DNA of 64,000 nt from Drosophila miranda (Eukaryota > Arthropoda > Insecta > Diptera > Drosophilidae): NCBI RefSeq assembly GCF_003369915.1, contig NC_046677.1, forward strand, positions 29,158,913 to 29,222,912, given 5' to 3'. Position 1 is the first letter of the stretch. Each line of letters starts with the position of its first letter. A model generated the notes under the pieces. It had not been told where the DNA came from. It ran no database searches and saw nothing but the letters and a program-made list of their open reading frames with translations. The position numbers and the translations under genes were made by a program. Below are positions 1 to 10,833 of the stretch, piece after piece.

Positions 1-50
1 AGGAAATTAGCGACAAAGTACAATTTAAAAAACAAACTTTAGTTTATACA

Positions 51-56
51 TTTATT
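51..56 (-). terminator. Poly(A) signal of the first RING gene
   Basis: On the minus strand this is AATAAA, about 50 nt past the stop codon of the RING gene ending at 105. Its position is right for 3' end formation of that gene. Confidence 0.5.
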
Positions 57-104
57 ATGCGCTTACATGCACAATATTTAATGTTCTATGTACATTTCGA
101 TATA

Positions 105-815
105 TTATAGCGAATGGTAACGATCACATATATAGCGTAGATCACCAGTATGTGCCGAACTCCTACAAGTTGGACATTCTCCCGCACGGCTTAAGCAGAT
201 CTTGATGCAGTCGTCGCCAAAAAGATGTCCACAGGCCAAAGAAGCCAATCGGTGTTCGCCAAACGTGTCCCAGGGGCTGAGACAAATGGCGCAAGTATTC
301 TCCAGTATTGTTTGGTTTAGCTTATTCATTTCCAGAGAGTGGTTTTGTTCCTGCTCCATTAGAGCACTGAGAGTTTCTGCGCGCAGCTTTTTACGTTCAG
401 AAAGTTCGCGCAGAAACTCGTTATTTATTTCCTCCATTGTTTTGCTTTGCTCATCCAGTTTTCGTAGAACACTTGCATACTTGTCATTCTCGTGCTCCAG
501 TTGTAATAGCAGACCATCGCGTTCAGTAGTAAGTTGATCCTTCTGCAGCTGAACAAACTGAACCTTATATGGCTGCTTCTCGAAATCTTCACGAAGATTT
601 TCCGGGATTTTGTTCCTCAAGTCATTATTTACTCTAGTCATTCTAGCTACTTTTTTCTTTAAGATACCGCACTCCTTCTTCACAGCTTTTAAGTTCATCA
701 AAACATTCGATTGCTTCCCGTCGCATTTATTTTCATCACCGTCGTACTTTTCAGGGTTCGCCAGGAACGAATCTTCCAATTGATTATGCATTGGCATAAT
801 AATCTCTTCAGCCAT
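105..815 (-). CDS. Coiled-coil/RING-finger protein, copy 1
   Basis: A single-exon gene for 236 residues that starts at a true ATG at 815. Residues about 40-170 are charged and heptad-like, so a coiled coil is likely. Residues 175-217 form a RING finger with C175, C178, H188, C195, H197, C203, C214 and C217. The spacing and the GxHRLxSLxCGHLFG core resemble the RING of RFWD3-type E3 ubiquitin ligases, but there are no WD repeats. Small RING proteins with this core form a fast-evolving family in Drosophila, some expressed in testis (family knowledge). A role in ubiquitin transfer is inferred, and the substrate is unknown. It is the tandem paralogue of the gene at 1464-2204 and shares upstream sequence with it. 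I do not recognise a specific orthologue. Confidence 0.85.
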   Translation of the reverse strand: MAEEIIMPMHNQLEDSFLANPEKYDGDENKCDGKQSNVLMNLKAVKKECGILKKKVARMTRVNNDLRNKIPENLREDFEKQPYKVQFVQLQKDQLTTERDGLLLQLEHENDKYASVLRKLDEQSKTMEEINNEFLRELSERKKLRAETLSALMEQEQNHSLEMNKLNQTILENTCAICLSPWDTFGEHRLASLACGHLFGDDCIKICLSRAGECPTCRSSAHTGDLRYICDRYHSL

Positions 816-1463
816 TTCTCTGAACTAGTTGTTGATTGCACTGCCTTGAAAACTAAATATGTACATATGTAGCTCCTGTTCGTGGTAGTCCCCTGAATGC
901 TTTTTGCGAAAAGTCTAGCCGCACTGCCAAAAAGTACATTATAAAAATGGTGGGGTGACACTGTTTCTGGATTTTACTTTTGCTTTGGATAAATTCGGTA
1001 TACACCTTTATTCCCTTGCGTAGGGTATTACTATTATGATGTTGGTAATACATTTTATGACGCATCCTATACCTAATAAAGACTATAATTTTAGACTCTG
1101 GAATCTTATATTAAGAAGCAAGAAGACTAGATTCTTGACTTATGAATATTAAAGCAGCATACAAATTTCGTTTTTTTTTTCTGTATTATTAATTATGATA
1201 AATATTTCCGCATTTATAGAAGAAAAACTATCACCAAAAAGGCTGGAAAAGGAAAGGAATACTGAAAAGAAATCATTCACCAGTTTTAATTTCTGACTTG
1301 AAACCTTTTACTTTTTACTAAATGATTTGTAGTCATACAGCATACGTTTATTATGAGTTTATAAGGTGTTCATTAAATATTAAACTCAATATTTCAACTA
1401 TTGCAAGATATAGTGTCAAATTTTTTTAGTGAAAATTTAAGATGAAAGTTGCCAATGCTAATT
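816..1463. other. Spacer between the two RING genes
   Basis: AT-rich spacer. The part next to the copy 1 start (about 820-965) resembles the sequence upstream of copy 2 (about 2205-2370), including a shared stretch at 875-892 and 2250-2267, so the duplication included the promoter region. The rest holds the 3' flank of copy 2, with an AATAAA on the minus strand at 1347-1352. No further gene is visible. Confidence 0.6.
1347..1352 (-). terminator. Poly(A) signal of the second RING gene
   Basis: AATAAA on the minus strand, about 110 nt past the stop at 1464. It sits in a context similar to the signal at 51-56, as expected if the duplication carried the 3' flank. Confidence 0.4.
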
Positions 1464-2204
1464 TTAATTTTCATAAGGCAAGATGTTAATACCATAGATA
1501 TAACGAAGATGCTCTTCCAATGCCATCACCTTACAAATTGGGCATTGTAACACTCGACGTAGGTGTTCCCGGATGCACTTGTCACCAAAGAGATGTCCGC
1601 AGGGCAACGAAACCAATCGATGCACGCCACCCGAGTCCCAGGGGGTGACACAAATGCCGCAAACGTTGACCTCCGAATATTTTTTTTGAAGATTTCGTTC
1701 AAGCCTATCCATTTGGAGTAAGTGTTTTTCGTCTTGGTGCTGTATGGCATGGAGCATATCAATTTGCCGTTGCTCAAACTTCTCTATTTCCAGATGAAAA
1801 GTTTTATTCATCTCCACCATCGATTTGCTTTGCTCATCCAGTTCTTGTAGAATACTTGCATACTTTTCCTTCGCGTCTTCCAACTGCAGTAGCAGACCAT
1901 CACGTTCAATAGTTAGATGCTCCTTCTGCGCGTTATAAAGCTGCAGGTCACATTTTTGTTTTTCCAAATCTCTAACAAGCTCCATTTCTTTGTTCAAGAA
2001 GGCATGTTGTGAGTTCAGCTCGTCTATTTGTTCCCTGTAGATCTTCACTTCTTTTAAATGCAACATCAAATTCGAGTGCTTCGCGTCGCTCTTATTTGCT
2101 CCATCGTCGCAGTTTTCAGAGTTTAGCTTAGTCCACTGCAACAACCATTCGGATTCTTCCACCAGGAACGAATCTTCCAATGGAATAATAGTATATTCAG
2201 TCAT
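1464..2204 (-). CDS. Coiled-coil/RING-finger protein, copy 2
   Basis: A single-exon gene for 246 residues that starts at a true ATG at 2204. The order is the same as in copy 1: a short acidic N-terminus with a conserved LEDSFL motif, a long coiled coil (roughly residues 45-180) and a C-terminal RING with CGIC, PCGHLFG and CPIC clusters. The RING and the LTIERDGLLLQLE segment are best conserved, while the coiled coil has diverged, which is typical of a relaxed or fast-evolving duplicate. It is probably an E3 ubiquitin ligase (inferred from the RING), and no specific partner can be read from the sequence. All metal-binding residues are present, so there is no sign of decay. Confidence 0.85.
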   Translation of the reverse strand: MTEYTIIPLEDSFLVEESEWLLQWTKLNSENCDDGANKSDAKHSNLMLHLKEVKIYREQIDELNSQHAFLNKEMELVRDLEKQKCDLQLYNAQKEHLTIERDGLLLQLEDAKEKYASILQELDEQSKSMVEMNKTFHLEIEKFEQRQIDMLHAIQHQDEKHLLQMDRLERNLQKKYSEVNVCGICVTPWDSGGVHRLVSLPCGHLFGDKCIREHLRRVLQCPICKVMALEEHLRYIYGINILPYEN

Positions 2205-2493
2205 TTCTTTGGACTAGTTGTCGATTGCAATGCTTCGAAAACTAAATTTCTCCTGTTCGTGGTAGTCCCCAAAGTTCTTTTGCGAAAAGTGTAGTCCCAA
2301 TTCTAAAAAGTAGAAAAATTAGAGGATTGTGTTTAAATTTGTGCAAATTGGGGTAGCACTGGTGCTCGATTTTTTTGTTTAAATTGTTACTCCACGCCAC
2401 CTTTAAGCCAAGTAGTCAAAGAGGTTTATTCTTATAATATTTATAATAATAAATATTCAGTTGGAAACTGTTAAATATACCATAAAAAATGTA

Positions 2494-2501
2494 TATCGAT
2501 A
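2494..2501. promoter_or_regulatory. DRE (DREF binding site)
   Basis: A perfect TATCGATA palindrome. In Drosophila this is the DNA replication-related element bound by DREF, common in promoters of broadly expressed genes. It lies between the divergent RING copy 2 and Yipf6 genes, so it could serve either. Confidence 0.5.
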
Positions 2502-2569
2502 CCTCAATACCTAATATAATGAACCACCGGCGCATTTATCATTCCTGTCAACGAAAACCTTTTTTTACG

Positions 2570-2930
2570 CAAAATGCAATAAATGCAAGTGTTTAAAATA
2601 AGCCAGTCAAGTAGAAAATTGATTAATTAATTGTATAAAACTATGTGGGCAGGGCTGAGGGTACTATTTAGCCAGCAATATTAAACGGAATATAAAAATT
2701 TAGCAATATGAACGACTATCCTGTTTCGTTTTTTTTGTTTGACTTATTTCGCTAAAACCTTGTTTTATACAAGATCCTATAAAAGTAAGTATTTTAAATA
2801 AGTCAGTTAGGTCAAAAATTGATTCATCAATTGGACAAAATTACGTGGGCATGGCTAAATGTGATATCTAGCTGGTAATATTCCACGGAATATCAAAATA
2901 GAGGAATATGTAAAATATAACTTGAATTCG
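2570..2930. repeat. Imperfect tandem duplication of about 185 bp upstream of Yipf6
   Basis: Two diverged copies follow each other. Each contains an AAAACCTT-like start, a TTTAAAATAAG(C/T)CAGT block, an AAAATTGATT block, a GTGGGCA(G/T)GGCT block and a GGAATAT block. The second copy continues into sequence that is also found upstream of Vps53 (14875-15088), so this is a dispersed repeat and not a local slip. Confidence 0.6.
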
Positions 2931-3009
2931 TCAGTATGTTTACGGTATATTTTTAAAATGAAACGGTATATTTATGAGTGTCGGACGGTATATTTTGGCG
3001 ATAAGCCCG

Positions 3010-3020
3010 CGGTCACACTG
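3010..3020 (+). promoter_or_regulatory. Yipf6: Motif 1 core-promoter element of Yipf6
   Basis: CGGTCACACTG matches the Drosophila Motif 1 core-promoter element, bound by M1BP, which marks TATA-less promoters of housekeeping genes. It lies 55 bp before the start codon, on the coding strand, so it probably sets the transcription start. Confidence 0.65.
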
Positions 3021-3075
3021 TTTACAATATATTAATATTAACGTAATTTAATTTATCAAAAATAATACGATTGGA

Positions 3076-4016
3076 ATGGATGCCAAGTTGGATGTGAGTA
3101 CGGACAGTGTCAAAAAATTGGACCCTAACTTATTTGAGATGATTTCACAGATGTTCGAAGATGTAAACACGTCGCCGTCGCCCTCTTTGGAGGGAGACAT
3201 GTCCATACCAGGCAAACGAACCACAACGACAACATCGCAGAATGGAGTGCCGGACTACAACACATTGGATGAGCCCATCAAGGAGACAGTGCTCAGGGAT
3301 ATACGAGCCGTTGGCGTAAAATTCTACCATGTTCTCTACCCGAAGGAGAAGTCAAGTCTGTTGCGTGATTGTACGTCATCGCAGTGTGCTCGTTACCAGG
3401 AAGTGCAGTCGTAAGCAGTTTACTCATAACCTTTCGTTGACGTTTCAGGGGATTTGTGGGGTCCGTTGGTGCTGTGCACCTTTATGGCCACCATACTGCA
3501 GGGCTCCTCTTCCGCCGACAGCATGTCCGATAATGGCCCCGAATTTGCACAGGTCTTTGTCATTGTGTGGATAGGAGCTGCCATCGTTACACTCAACTCC
3601 AAGCTTCTAGGTGGCAATATGTGTGTATTATTTACTCAACAATTCCATAGAATGATTATTTGACATATTTTTGCATGTGCAGCTCATTCTTCCAGTCCGT
3701 TTGCGTCTTGGGCTATTGTCTGACGCCCGTGGCCATTTCCCTGATTGTTTGCCGCATCATCCTGCTTTCCACACAGACACGGCTGCTCTTTTTTCTGCGC
3801 TTTGTCACCACCACCATGGGCTTTGCCTGGGCAACGTACGGTGAGTTGAACTCTAGCTACCCTATAGACTGTCTGACTAATCTGCCGTTGACTTCCATTG
3901 CAGCTTCGTTTATATTCCTGGGCCAGAGTCAGCCTCCGCATCGCAAACCGCTCGCAGTCTATCCAATATTCTTGTTCTTCTTTATCATATCGTGGCTAGT
4001 CTTGTCCCATAATTAG
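3076..4016 (+). CDS. Yipf6: Yip1-domain Golgi membrane protein, YIPF6 type (four exons)
   Basis: Exons 3076-3370, 3449-3620, 3683-3840 and 3904-4016 join through GT-AG introns of 78, 62 and 63 bp to give 245 residues. The acidic N-terminus (about 1-75) is cytosolic. The LRDWDLWGPL motif, typical of the Yip1/YIPF6 family, is built across the first splice junction and precedes several hydrophobic segments (about 100-245) that form the Yip1 domain. Family members span Golgi membranes and act with Rab GTPases in vesicle transport. The ISFFQSVCVLGYC and FLGQSQPPHRK motifs also fit YIPF6. In D. melanogaster the likely orthologue is CG3652. The gene converges on Tps1, with stop codons 216 bp apart. 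Nothing looks broken. Confidence 0.92.
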
Positions 4017-4151
4017 GTCAATTTCTAATGCACCGCTTAGTGTTTAAATCAACCGGAAAGAAAAACAGTGAACGTTCCATAGAGTAACAAAAACAAAGAA
4101 AATGAAACCCCAAATCAATTGTAAATTTGTTTAAGCTACAATTTTTGTTTG

Positions 4152-4157
4152 TTTATT
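4152..4157 (-). terminator. Tps1: Possible poly(A) signal of Tps1
   Basis: AATAAA on the minus strand, 76 nt past the Tps1 stop codon. This spacing suits its 3' end. Confidence 0.4.
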
Positions 4158-4232
4158 CTTAAAATCTTACAAGTTATCAGAGCTATGAGGGCACACATAT
4201 TTATATCCGAGTATGCACGAGTATATATGAGA

Positions 4233-7200
4233 CTACACGTCCAGATTGTTCGCCGTCGAAGCCACCTCCAGCGACATCTGCATCTGCACGCCATCGCCCT
4301 TGGTCGGCCTGTAGGTTAACGAATTGGCCCGCGCCTTCCGACCCATAAAGTGTCGCTCCACCCATTTGAGGAGCGTGTACACGGAATCCGTCGAGGGCAG
4401 GCGATGATCGGCTGCGGTCTTGACTATGTCCGACGAGGTTATTCGGAAAGTTCTCGCCATTCCTTTGAGTGCCTATTATTGGATTAAAGGATTGGATTAT
4501 TTTTTAAGCTGATTTCCCAGAGTGGGGCGTTGCTGGCTCTCTGTACGTACCACCATGGCATCCTCATCGGTAAGATCATCACCCACATAGATAATCTTAA
4601 TACGCTCGTTCCAGTCCACACCGAAGGATGTGCGCAGAATGTAAATGGAGGCGCGACCCTTGTTCCACTGAACGGGAGGACGAGCCTCCAGGGCACAATG
4701 CGCCTCCGTTGCCCGAAAGCCGTACTTCTCCATGAGAGAGCGCGCCTTATCCACCATGTCCCCGCGCAAATGATTGGGCGTCTCCCGGTAGTGGAATGTG
4801 AGCAGTGCCCCCTTGTTCTCCACCCAGGCGCCGTCCTTGCACACCGAATCCTGGAGAGCCTTTAGAAGATCACTGACCTTCTTCTCATACTCCATGGGCA
4901 TGGGATGGACAAACTTGCTGCCGTCTGGATGGAGAATTTCGAGACCATGGTTGCCGGCATATGTAATGCCTTCGATGCCGACCATTTTCTTTACATTGTC
5001 CACATTGCGGCCTGAGATGACGGCCACATAGACGTCGGAGTGGTTGGACAGCTTGTAAAGGACATTCTTGATCTCTGGCGAAAGCGTGGCTAGATCCGGA
5101 TGCGGAGCAATCGGCGCCAAGGTGCCGTCGTAGTCCAGCAGCAGTGCTAGCTTGTGATTGTACCCGATGTATCTAATTGATTAACGGATTAGTTGGATAG
5201 AGGATTCTTTAACCCTGTCACATTCGACTCACTTCAATAAGTAGTCGTCGAAGTCATCCACAGAGACAGGCTGCATGGTGGTGGTTCCCACATCATCCAT
5301 CTCCAAAGCGCCTACGGCCTTGAGGAAGCAACGCATCCAGTGGCTGACATCACACTCCGCCTCGCGACGTCTCAGACGTGCCATACGCAGGGCGCGCTCG
5401 TCGTCTGGCATGGTGAGGGCACGATGGATGACCTCGGCGGCCTCGTTTACCTCGTACGGATTGCAGAGCAGTGCCTCGTGCATCATCTCTCCTGCCCCGG
5501 CGAAGGGCGAAATTACGAGGACTCCTGGAATATCATTGATCTGGCAGGCAACGAACTCTTTGGCCACCAGATTCATGCCATCACGTAGAGGTGTCACCAG
5601 GCACACGGCCGCATCACGATAGAGGGCGGCCAGCTCGTCCTGGCTCACATAGTCGTAGATGTAGCGGATGGGTGCCCAGTTGGCAGTGGTGAAGCGACCG
5701 TTGATGCGGCCGACCAGCTGATCGACCTCCTCCTTCAGCTCGCGGTACTCCTTGACGTCTGTGCGCGAGGGAACCGAGATCTGGAGCAGGCTCACCTTCT
5801 CCTTGTGCTGCGGATACTTCAGGAGCAGCGCCTCAAAAGCCATCAAACGATGCACCAGGCCTTTGGTGTAATCCAGTCGATCCACACCCAGGATGATCTG
5901 TTGCTTCGAGGTCTTCAGCACCTTGGGTGCGTTCTGCGCCAAGTTCACGAACCGCTCGTACGGAATTCCAATGGGCAGTGGTCGGATGCGCACTGTGCGC
6001 CCACCGTGCTCCACCAGCAGGTTATTCCGGTCGACGCGACAACCCAGACTACGCTGACAGCAGTCCACAAAGTTTAGACAGTAGTCCTGTATGTGGAACC
6101 CGACCAAATCGCAGCCGAGCATACCCTAAAAAACGAAGAAACGATAAAGGACGGATTTATGGATAAGAATGGGGCGGAAGATAGGGAGGCGCACCTGTAG
6201 GATTTCATCGGACCAGGGCAGCAGGCGGAAGATATCCCATGGTGGGAACGGGATGTGCAGGAAGAAGGCCAGACGACAAGGCAGGTTCTTCTCCTCGGCA
6301 TGCTCGCGCACCCAGTTGGCGGCTAGCATCAGGTGGTAGTCGTGAATCCACACAATCGGCGGACTCTTCTCGCTGCCCCGATTATTGGCCAGGCACTTCT
6401 CCAGGGCCTCGATGGTGCGGACTGCAAAGTGCTTGTTCACCGTCACATAGTCGGCCCAGTGCACCCCTCCGAAGTTCGCACGCCCGGGCATCGAGTGGAA
6501 CAGCGGCCAGAACATCTTGTTGCAGCATCCATTGTAGTAGCTGTCGAAAATCTTCGCGTCGATGTTCACCGAGACGACTTGGTCAGACTTGAGGCCGGCG
6601 GTGGGGGTCTGATCGTTCGGATTCGACTCGGGTATAGCCTCGTTGGGGTCCTCAAGATGGATGCCGGACCAGCCCACCCAGAGACCCTTGCCTTTGATAA
6701 CCACGGGACAGACGGCAGTGACGAGGCCACCGGCACTGAAATAAGCACAGAGCAGAACAGAAGCGAACGTTATAAGGTGTGCCACATACTCGCATACAGA
6801 CTCGCGCCTACGTCGATGTGATTGTAAATATCCCGCCCATTTTATGCAGAGTGCACGACACCAGATCGCTGATAAGGAGCCAGCTCATAAAATCAGCGCC
6901 TCAAACGGCAATTGTAAACAAGCTACGGGTCTCTGGATCCGGACTGCCCTCGAGACAATCGAATGCTTAGACCTCAAGACCGACTACGGCTGTAACTTCG
7001 TTCCTGGCATAGGTCGGGGAGCTGTTGCTTCGCCGTCTCCAGCCCCCATTTCATACACGTGACGAACTTTTTTCAGTGTCAGGTTCAATTCTCGCCTTCC
7101 GTTCCCAACATATGCCTTGATATAATGCCCCTCCGACTGACTAGTATTGACCCCTTTCAGAGACTCTAGAAGGGTCAAAAACGCGTAATAGACCTCGCTG

Positions 7201-8091
7201 ATAAGGCGAGTCGTCGTCGTCGCCCGCCATTCGTATTGAATTTGTTTTCTAATTTCATATGCTTCCATGGGTTTGGGCTCTGGTCCCGTCTGGCTGTAGT
7301 TCAGTTCAATTCCCTTCGCTTCCATCCATCCCTGTGTGTGTTCGTATTCTCCGCTGATAAGGTTGACAACCTATAAGGCATGCGTGTCGAAACAACCTCA
7401 ACTGCTACTCGTAGATGAACTGAAGCATAGGTAGTTAGGTTGATTTCCCTATCGGGGATTGGGATTGGGTGGCGGCCAGGTTGCTTATCTTCAATGCAAA
7501 TTATAGGCCTGCGATCTGAATTGGGTTACTTGGAGTCTTTTTGGAGTGCGACGAAGTTTGCCTTGACAAAACTTTGCAAGTCGACCTCTTCAATATTGAC
7601 AAGAAAAACTATGGAACTTGTGAATTATTCGTATTATTTTCTATTGAATATAATTAATCGGTTTTCTTTGTATGGGTGCAATCCGAACTAAATATTTGCT
7701 TGTCCTTATTGCAGCGTTCAAATTGTGGAATCCACTTGGATTGGATTGGATCAGAGCAAGTCCACCTTTAGGGCTAGTTAATAATTTCTAAACTTTTTGA
7801 ACAGTTTAGTCGATATTCTCATACAACGAATATTCAGCCTCTGTCCGATTACGTAAAGGAAATTAACTATATTTAACACAATTTTAACTCAGATACTTTC
7901 ATCTTATAGTCACTTGAATAGTCGTTGATTTACAAGGATATATCAGATATCACTCACCTGGCCCTACGTTCCAGCTCCTGAGTTTTGGCATTACGAACCA
8001 GCACAAAGGGGAGGCGATTCGAGACAACGATCAAGCTGGCCTTGGTTGAGGGCTCGCCGGCGTTGGTCACAATGATCTCCGTGTCGGGCAT
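4233..8091 (-). CDS. Tps1: Trehalose-6-phosphate synthase/phosphatase, fused enzyme (five exons)
   Basis: Exons 8091-7958, 6735-6195, 6125-5233, 5172-4551 and 4472-4233 join in phase to give 809 residues, the length I recall for fly Tps1. The N-terminal glycosyltransferase-20 domain (about 18-490) shows LIVVSNRLPFVL, HDYHLML, VDRLDYTKG and RDGMNLVAKEF. It joins UDP-glucose and glucose-6-phosphate into trehalose-6-phosphate. The C-terminal HAD domain (about 525-800) keeps the nucleophile motif DYDGTLAP (about 536-542) and GDDLTDEDAM (about 720-729), so it should also remove the phosphate. The product is trehalose, the main blood sugar of insects, made chiefly in fat body. The 1.2-kb first intron and the 5' flank carry repeated GATA sites. 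Confidence 0.97.
6736..7957 (-). other. Tps1: First intron of Tps1
   Basis: A 1.2-kb intron that is much larger than the other Tps1 introns (59-78 bp). It contains GATAAG at 6871, 7200 and 7356, and CTTATC at 7484, the kind of sites used by fat-body GATA factors. The open frames inside it show no family resemblance. It is a candidate enhancer. Confidence 0.6.
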
Positions 8092-10165
8092 TTTGTTCCG
8101 TTCCGCTGAGAATCAGCTCAAGATGCTCTACGATCGATTTAGAATGTGTTGGTGGAACGTTGATAGAAACTGCTCGAGGATGCAAAGGGCCAAAATTAGC
8201 ACATAATTTGTGACTAAATTGGTTGTGAGATCGCTTTTTATAACAGCCGGGGATGGTATGGGAATGTGGAGAATAAACACCTGCCTGTTGGACCTTATGA
8301 ACTGCACTGACTGGACCTGGGACGTTGACGATCTATCAGTGAGCCTCTTCTATCGCCTATACTTATATAGACGGTCGAGACAAGAGCGCACGACCAGGAG
8401 CCGAAAACGTTTTCGAATGCTGATTGAAATTGAAGAGCAACTGCCGAGGGCTTTCGCCTTATCTGTCCAGTGCAATTCGCTTACGGATGAACCTACTCTG
8501 TGTTGGAGACTTTGGAAAAACTGTTTCCAGTTTTCCTAGCAGCGTTGAGATATAGTTTTCTCGCGGGAGCCAGAAGCAGCTCCGTACCCTGCCAAAAATA
8601 GACAAGTACTAAGCCAACTACTCGCTCAAGTCGCACTTTTCTGCTAAAAATTGATGCGCATCGAGCCCACCCCACCTCTCCACCTCCCACTTGGGTTCCA
8701 CAGTCCACGTCCACTCAGAGACCAGAACCTAGAGCCCACAGCCCTCTCCTCTCATCTCATCTTATGGCTTATCAGAAAATAGTCCAGCGTTCTAGTCTAT
8801 TAGTATAGCCAACTGATTACGAGTGTGTGAAACGTGCCAGAGTCTGCTAATTCCACTCGCTGGCTCGCCTGGCTATGGCCAGAGAAAAGAATCAAGTAAG
8901 AACCAATCCAAAGTCTCTCTTTTGATCCACTTGCATCCTGGGTTGTGACAGGATCCCTCAAGGGTCTACGATCGTGGTTTTAATATGTTATATTGGGGTT
9001 TCGGAGCCGCAGTTTGCCGGCAGGCAAATCCGTGCTAGTTTTTCTAGAATTAACTGGCCGCGCCTGGTATTATCAGCCGGAGAATGTTTCACGGCAACAG
9101 CAGCCGCCCGCCGCCTTCCCATCCCTATCTGCCCAGAGATCGATGGCGGTGGCAATATTGCCTTTCCTAGCGATAAGTCAACAAATCGAAGCGTAAACAA
9201 GCTTTAGTTTGGATGCTCTCTAAAGAACATCCGAAAAGTACATAGAATATTTATATTTCTATTTTCGGGTTTCGTTTATGTTTGTAGTTCCCCGCAGTCT
9301 GCAGTCTTCAGTCTGCAGTCTGCGAAGTCAGAAACAGAGTACAGTGCCGTGCGATACCTGGATCTTAAATCATTTCGGCGATCCCACAGAACTAACCTTG
9401 TATTGACCGTCATTTCCTCCCCACCTGGTTGAGACGATTGTTATTTGCTATCCCACTGATAAGATATTGTCCGCTGTCTGCGTCTGCATTCTGTTTATCT
9501 AATGCACTTTACAAGATTCTTATTCTGATTTGTTAATTGCAGGTTGCAGGCGGAGTGATGCAAAGGGGATTTGTTTTGGCTGGATTATACTAAGTGGAAA
9601 ACTCTGCTGAACTTGATCACTTGATCATGTTTGGTATTCATGCGCTTATCACGACGCTCAGCTTGCGTTTTACGTGATTGGTGGCTGGTGGCTGGCGGCT
9701 GGCAATAGTTGCTGGAATCAGAATCCGAATCTGCAATAACAAATTTGCACTTCAAATCAAGAGCACAAATTAGTCAGATTTGTAAGGTAAGGTGTGCTCG
9801 ATGCAGCTGCGCTTCGGGCGGTCCATAACTGATAACCTCTGGCCAACGGTCGATGCATTACGCTTGCACATTTTGATAGTTGTAGCCGTAATTGCCACAT
9901 GCGTCAATAGTTTGAGACGACAAAAGCTACGTCGGGCCCTGATTTTCGTGATGTAAGCAAAGGTGCGCTGCGCGTATAACGCTTGTTTGGAACTTGTAAC
10001 GGCCGAATATTTACCAGGGCTGAAAGCCTGCTCTCCTAGCACTTTTCATATCGATCTTTTCGATAGACAGAAATTCCATTCTCTAAGTGTGAACGTATTT
10101 TCAAAAGTGTGCCCATACCAATCAAATTGAATTGCTTATATCCACAACAAAAGAGCCAACCAGCC
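8092..10165. other. Divergent spacer between Tps1 and Psf2
   Basis: About 2 kb between two divergent start codons. It holds the Tps1 5' region with GATA-type sites at 8768, 9172, 9458 and 9645, a short direct repeat of CAGTCTGCAGTCT-like sequence near 9295-9322, and DRE-like sites near 10050 beside Psf2. Open frames here are short and unlike known proteins. No second gene is supported. Confidence 0.5.
10049..10065. promoter_or_regulatory. Psf2: Paired DRE-like sites upstream of Psf2
   Basis: TATCGAT at 10049-10055 and an inverted CGATA at 10061-10065 lie about 110 bp before the Psf2 start. DREF sites are a known hallmark of replication genes in Drosophila, which fits a GINS subunit. Neither half is a perfect eight-base DRE. 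Confidence 0.4.
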
Positions 10166-10833
10166 ATGGATCCGGCCATTATTGAGTTTATTGGGGAAAA
10201 GTGCATGATAAGCATAATTCCCAACTTCTCCAACGAGCCGCTGCACCTTATCTATGGCTCGGTGGGCCCGTTCCGAGCCGGCTTCCCTGTGTTCGTACCC
10301 CTGTGGATGGCAACGCATTTAAGAAAACAACAAAAGTGCCGCATAGTGCCGCCCGAATGGATGGACATGGACATACTCGAGGAGATCAAAGAAGAGGAGA
10401 AACGCTCCAAGTAAGTTACATTTCATATCGGTACAGAAAGCTCTTTCTATAGTCTGGCCCCAACAGATTCTTTACCAAAATGCCGTCCGAGCATTACATG
10501 GTTGTGGCCCAATTGGTCATGAGCACCGCACCGGATGATGTGCCTCGCTGTGAGGAGCTACGCACTGTCATCAAGGATATATTTGACATTCGCGAGTCGA
10601 AGCTGCGCACCTCCATCGATGCCTTCATCAAGGGCGAAGGCACATACGCCAAGCTGGATAACCTGACGCTCCTGGAAATACACAGCGTGCGTCCCATTTT
10701 GCCCTACTCCCTCGATCACATAGCGCGCTACCAGCGAACGGCCACAGCCTCCCAGCGTGATACTTCTATGCTGAGCGCTTCGATGGCTGGTTCGAGTACG
10801 GGACCAGGAAGCAATTCGCTCTTTTCGCAGTGA
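10166..10833 (+). CDS. Psf2: GINS complex subunit Psf2 (two exons)
   Basis: Exons 10166-10410 and 10467-10833 are separated by a 56-bp intron and encode 203 residues, the usual insect Psf2 length. The start MDPAIIEFIGEK and the IVPPEWMD motif (about 70-77) are characteristic of Psf2. The mostly helical C-terminal half includes PHY-like and RTSIDAFIKGEG segments. Psf2 is one of four GINS subunits. GINS joins Cdc45 and Mcm2-7 to form the replicative helicase at origins and forks in the nucleus. The C-terminal tail after about residue 185 is Ser/Gly-rich and low in complexity. The gene is complete. Confidence 0.95.

Larger units (their letters stand above)
2205..3075. other. Divergent spacer between RING copy 2 and the Yipf6 gene
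   Basis: Very AT-rich. It holds the RING copy 2 upstream region, a DRE motif, and an imperfect tandem duplication (about 2570-2740 and 2755-2930). It ends in a Motif 1 element 55 bp before the Yipf6 start codon. No coding sequence is seen. Confidence 0.6.

Noticed and set aside
6984-7325. 113-codon minus-strand frame in the first Tps1 intron
   Set aside because: It is not needed for the full-length Tps1 protein and has no family match. Splicing around it restores the known enzyme.
9770-10042. Minus-strand frame upstream of Psf2
   Set aside because: The apparent start is GTG, the sequence resembles no family, and it overlaps the Psf2 promoter area with DRE-like sites.
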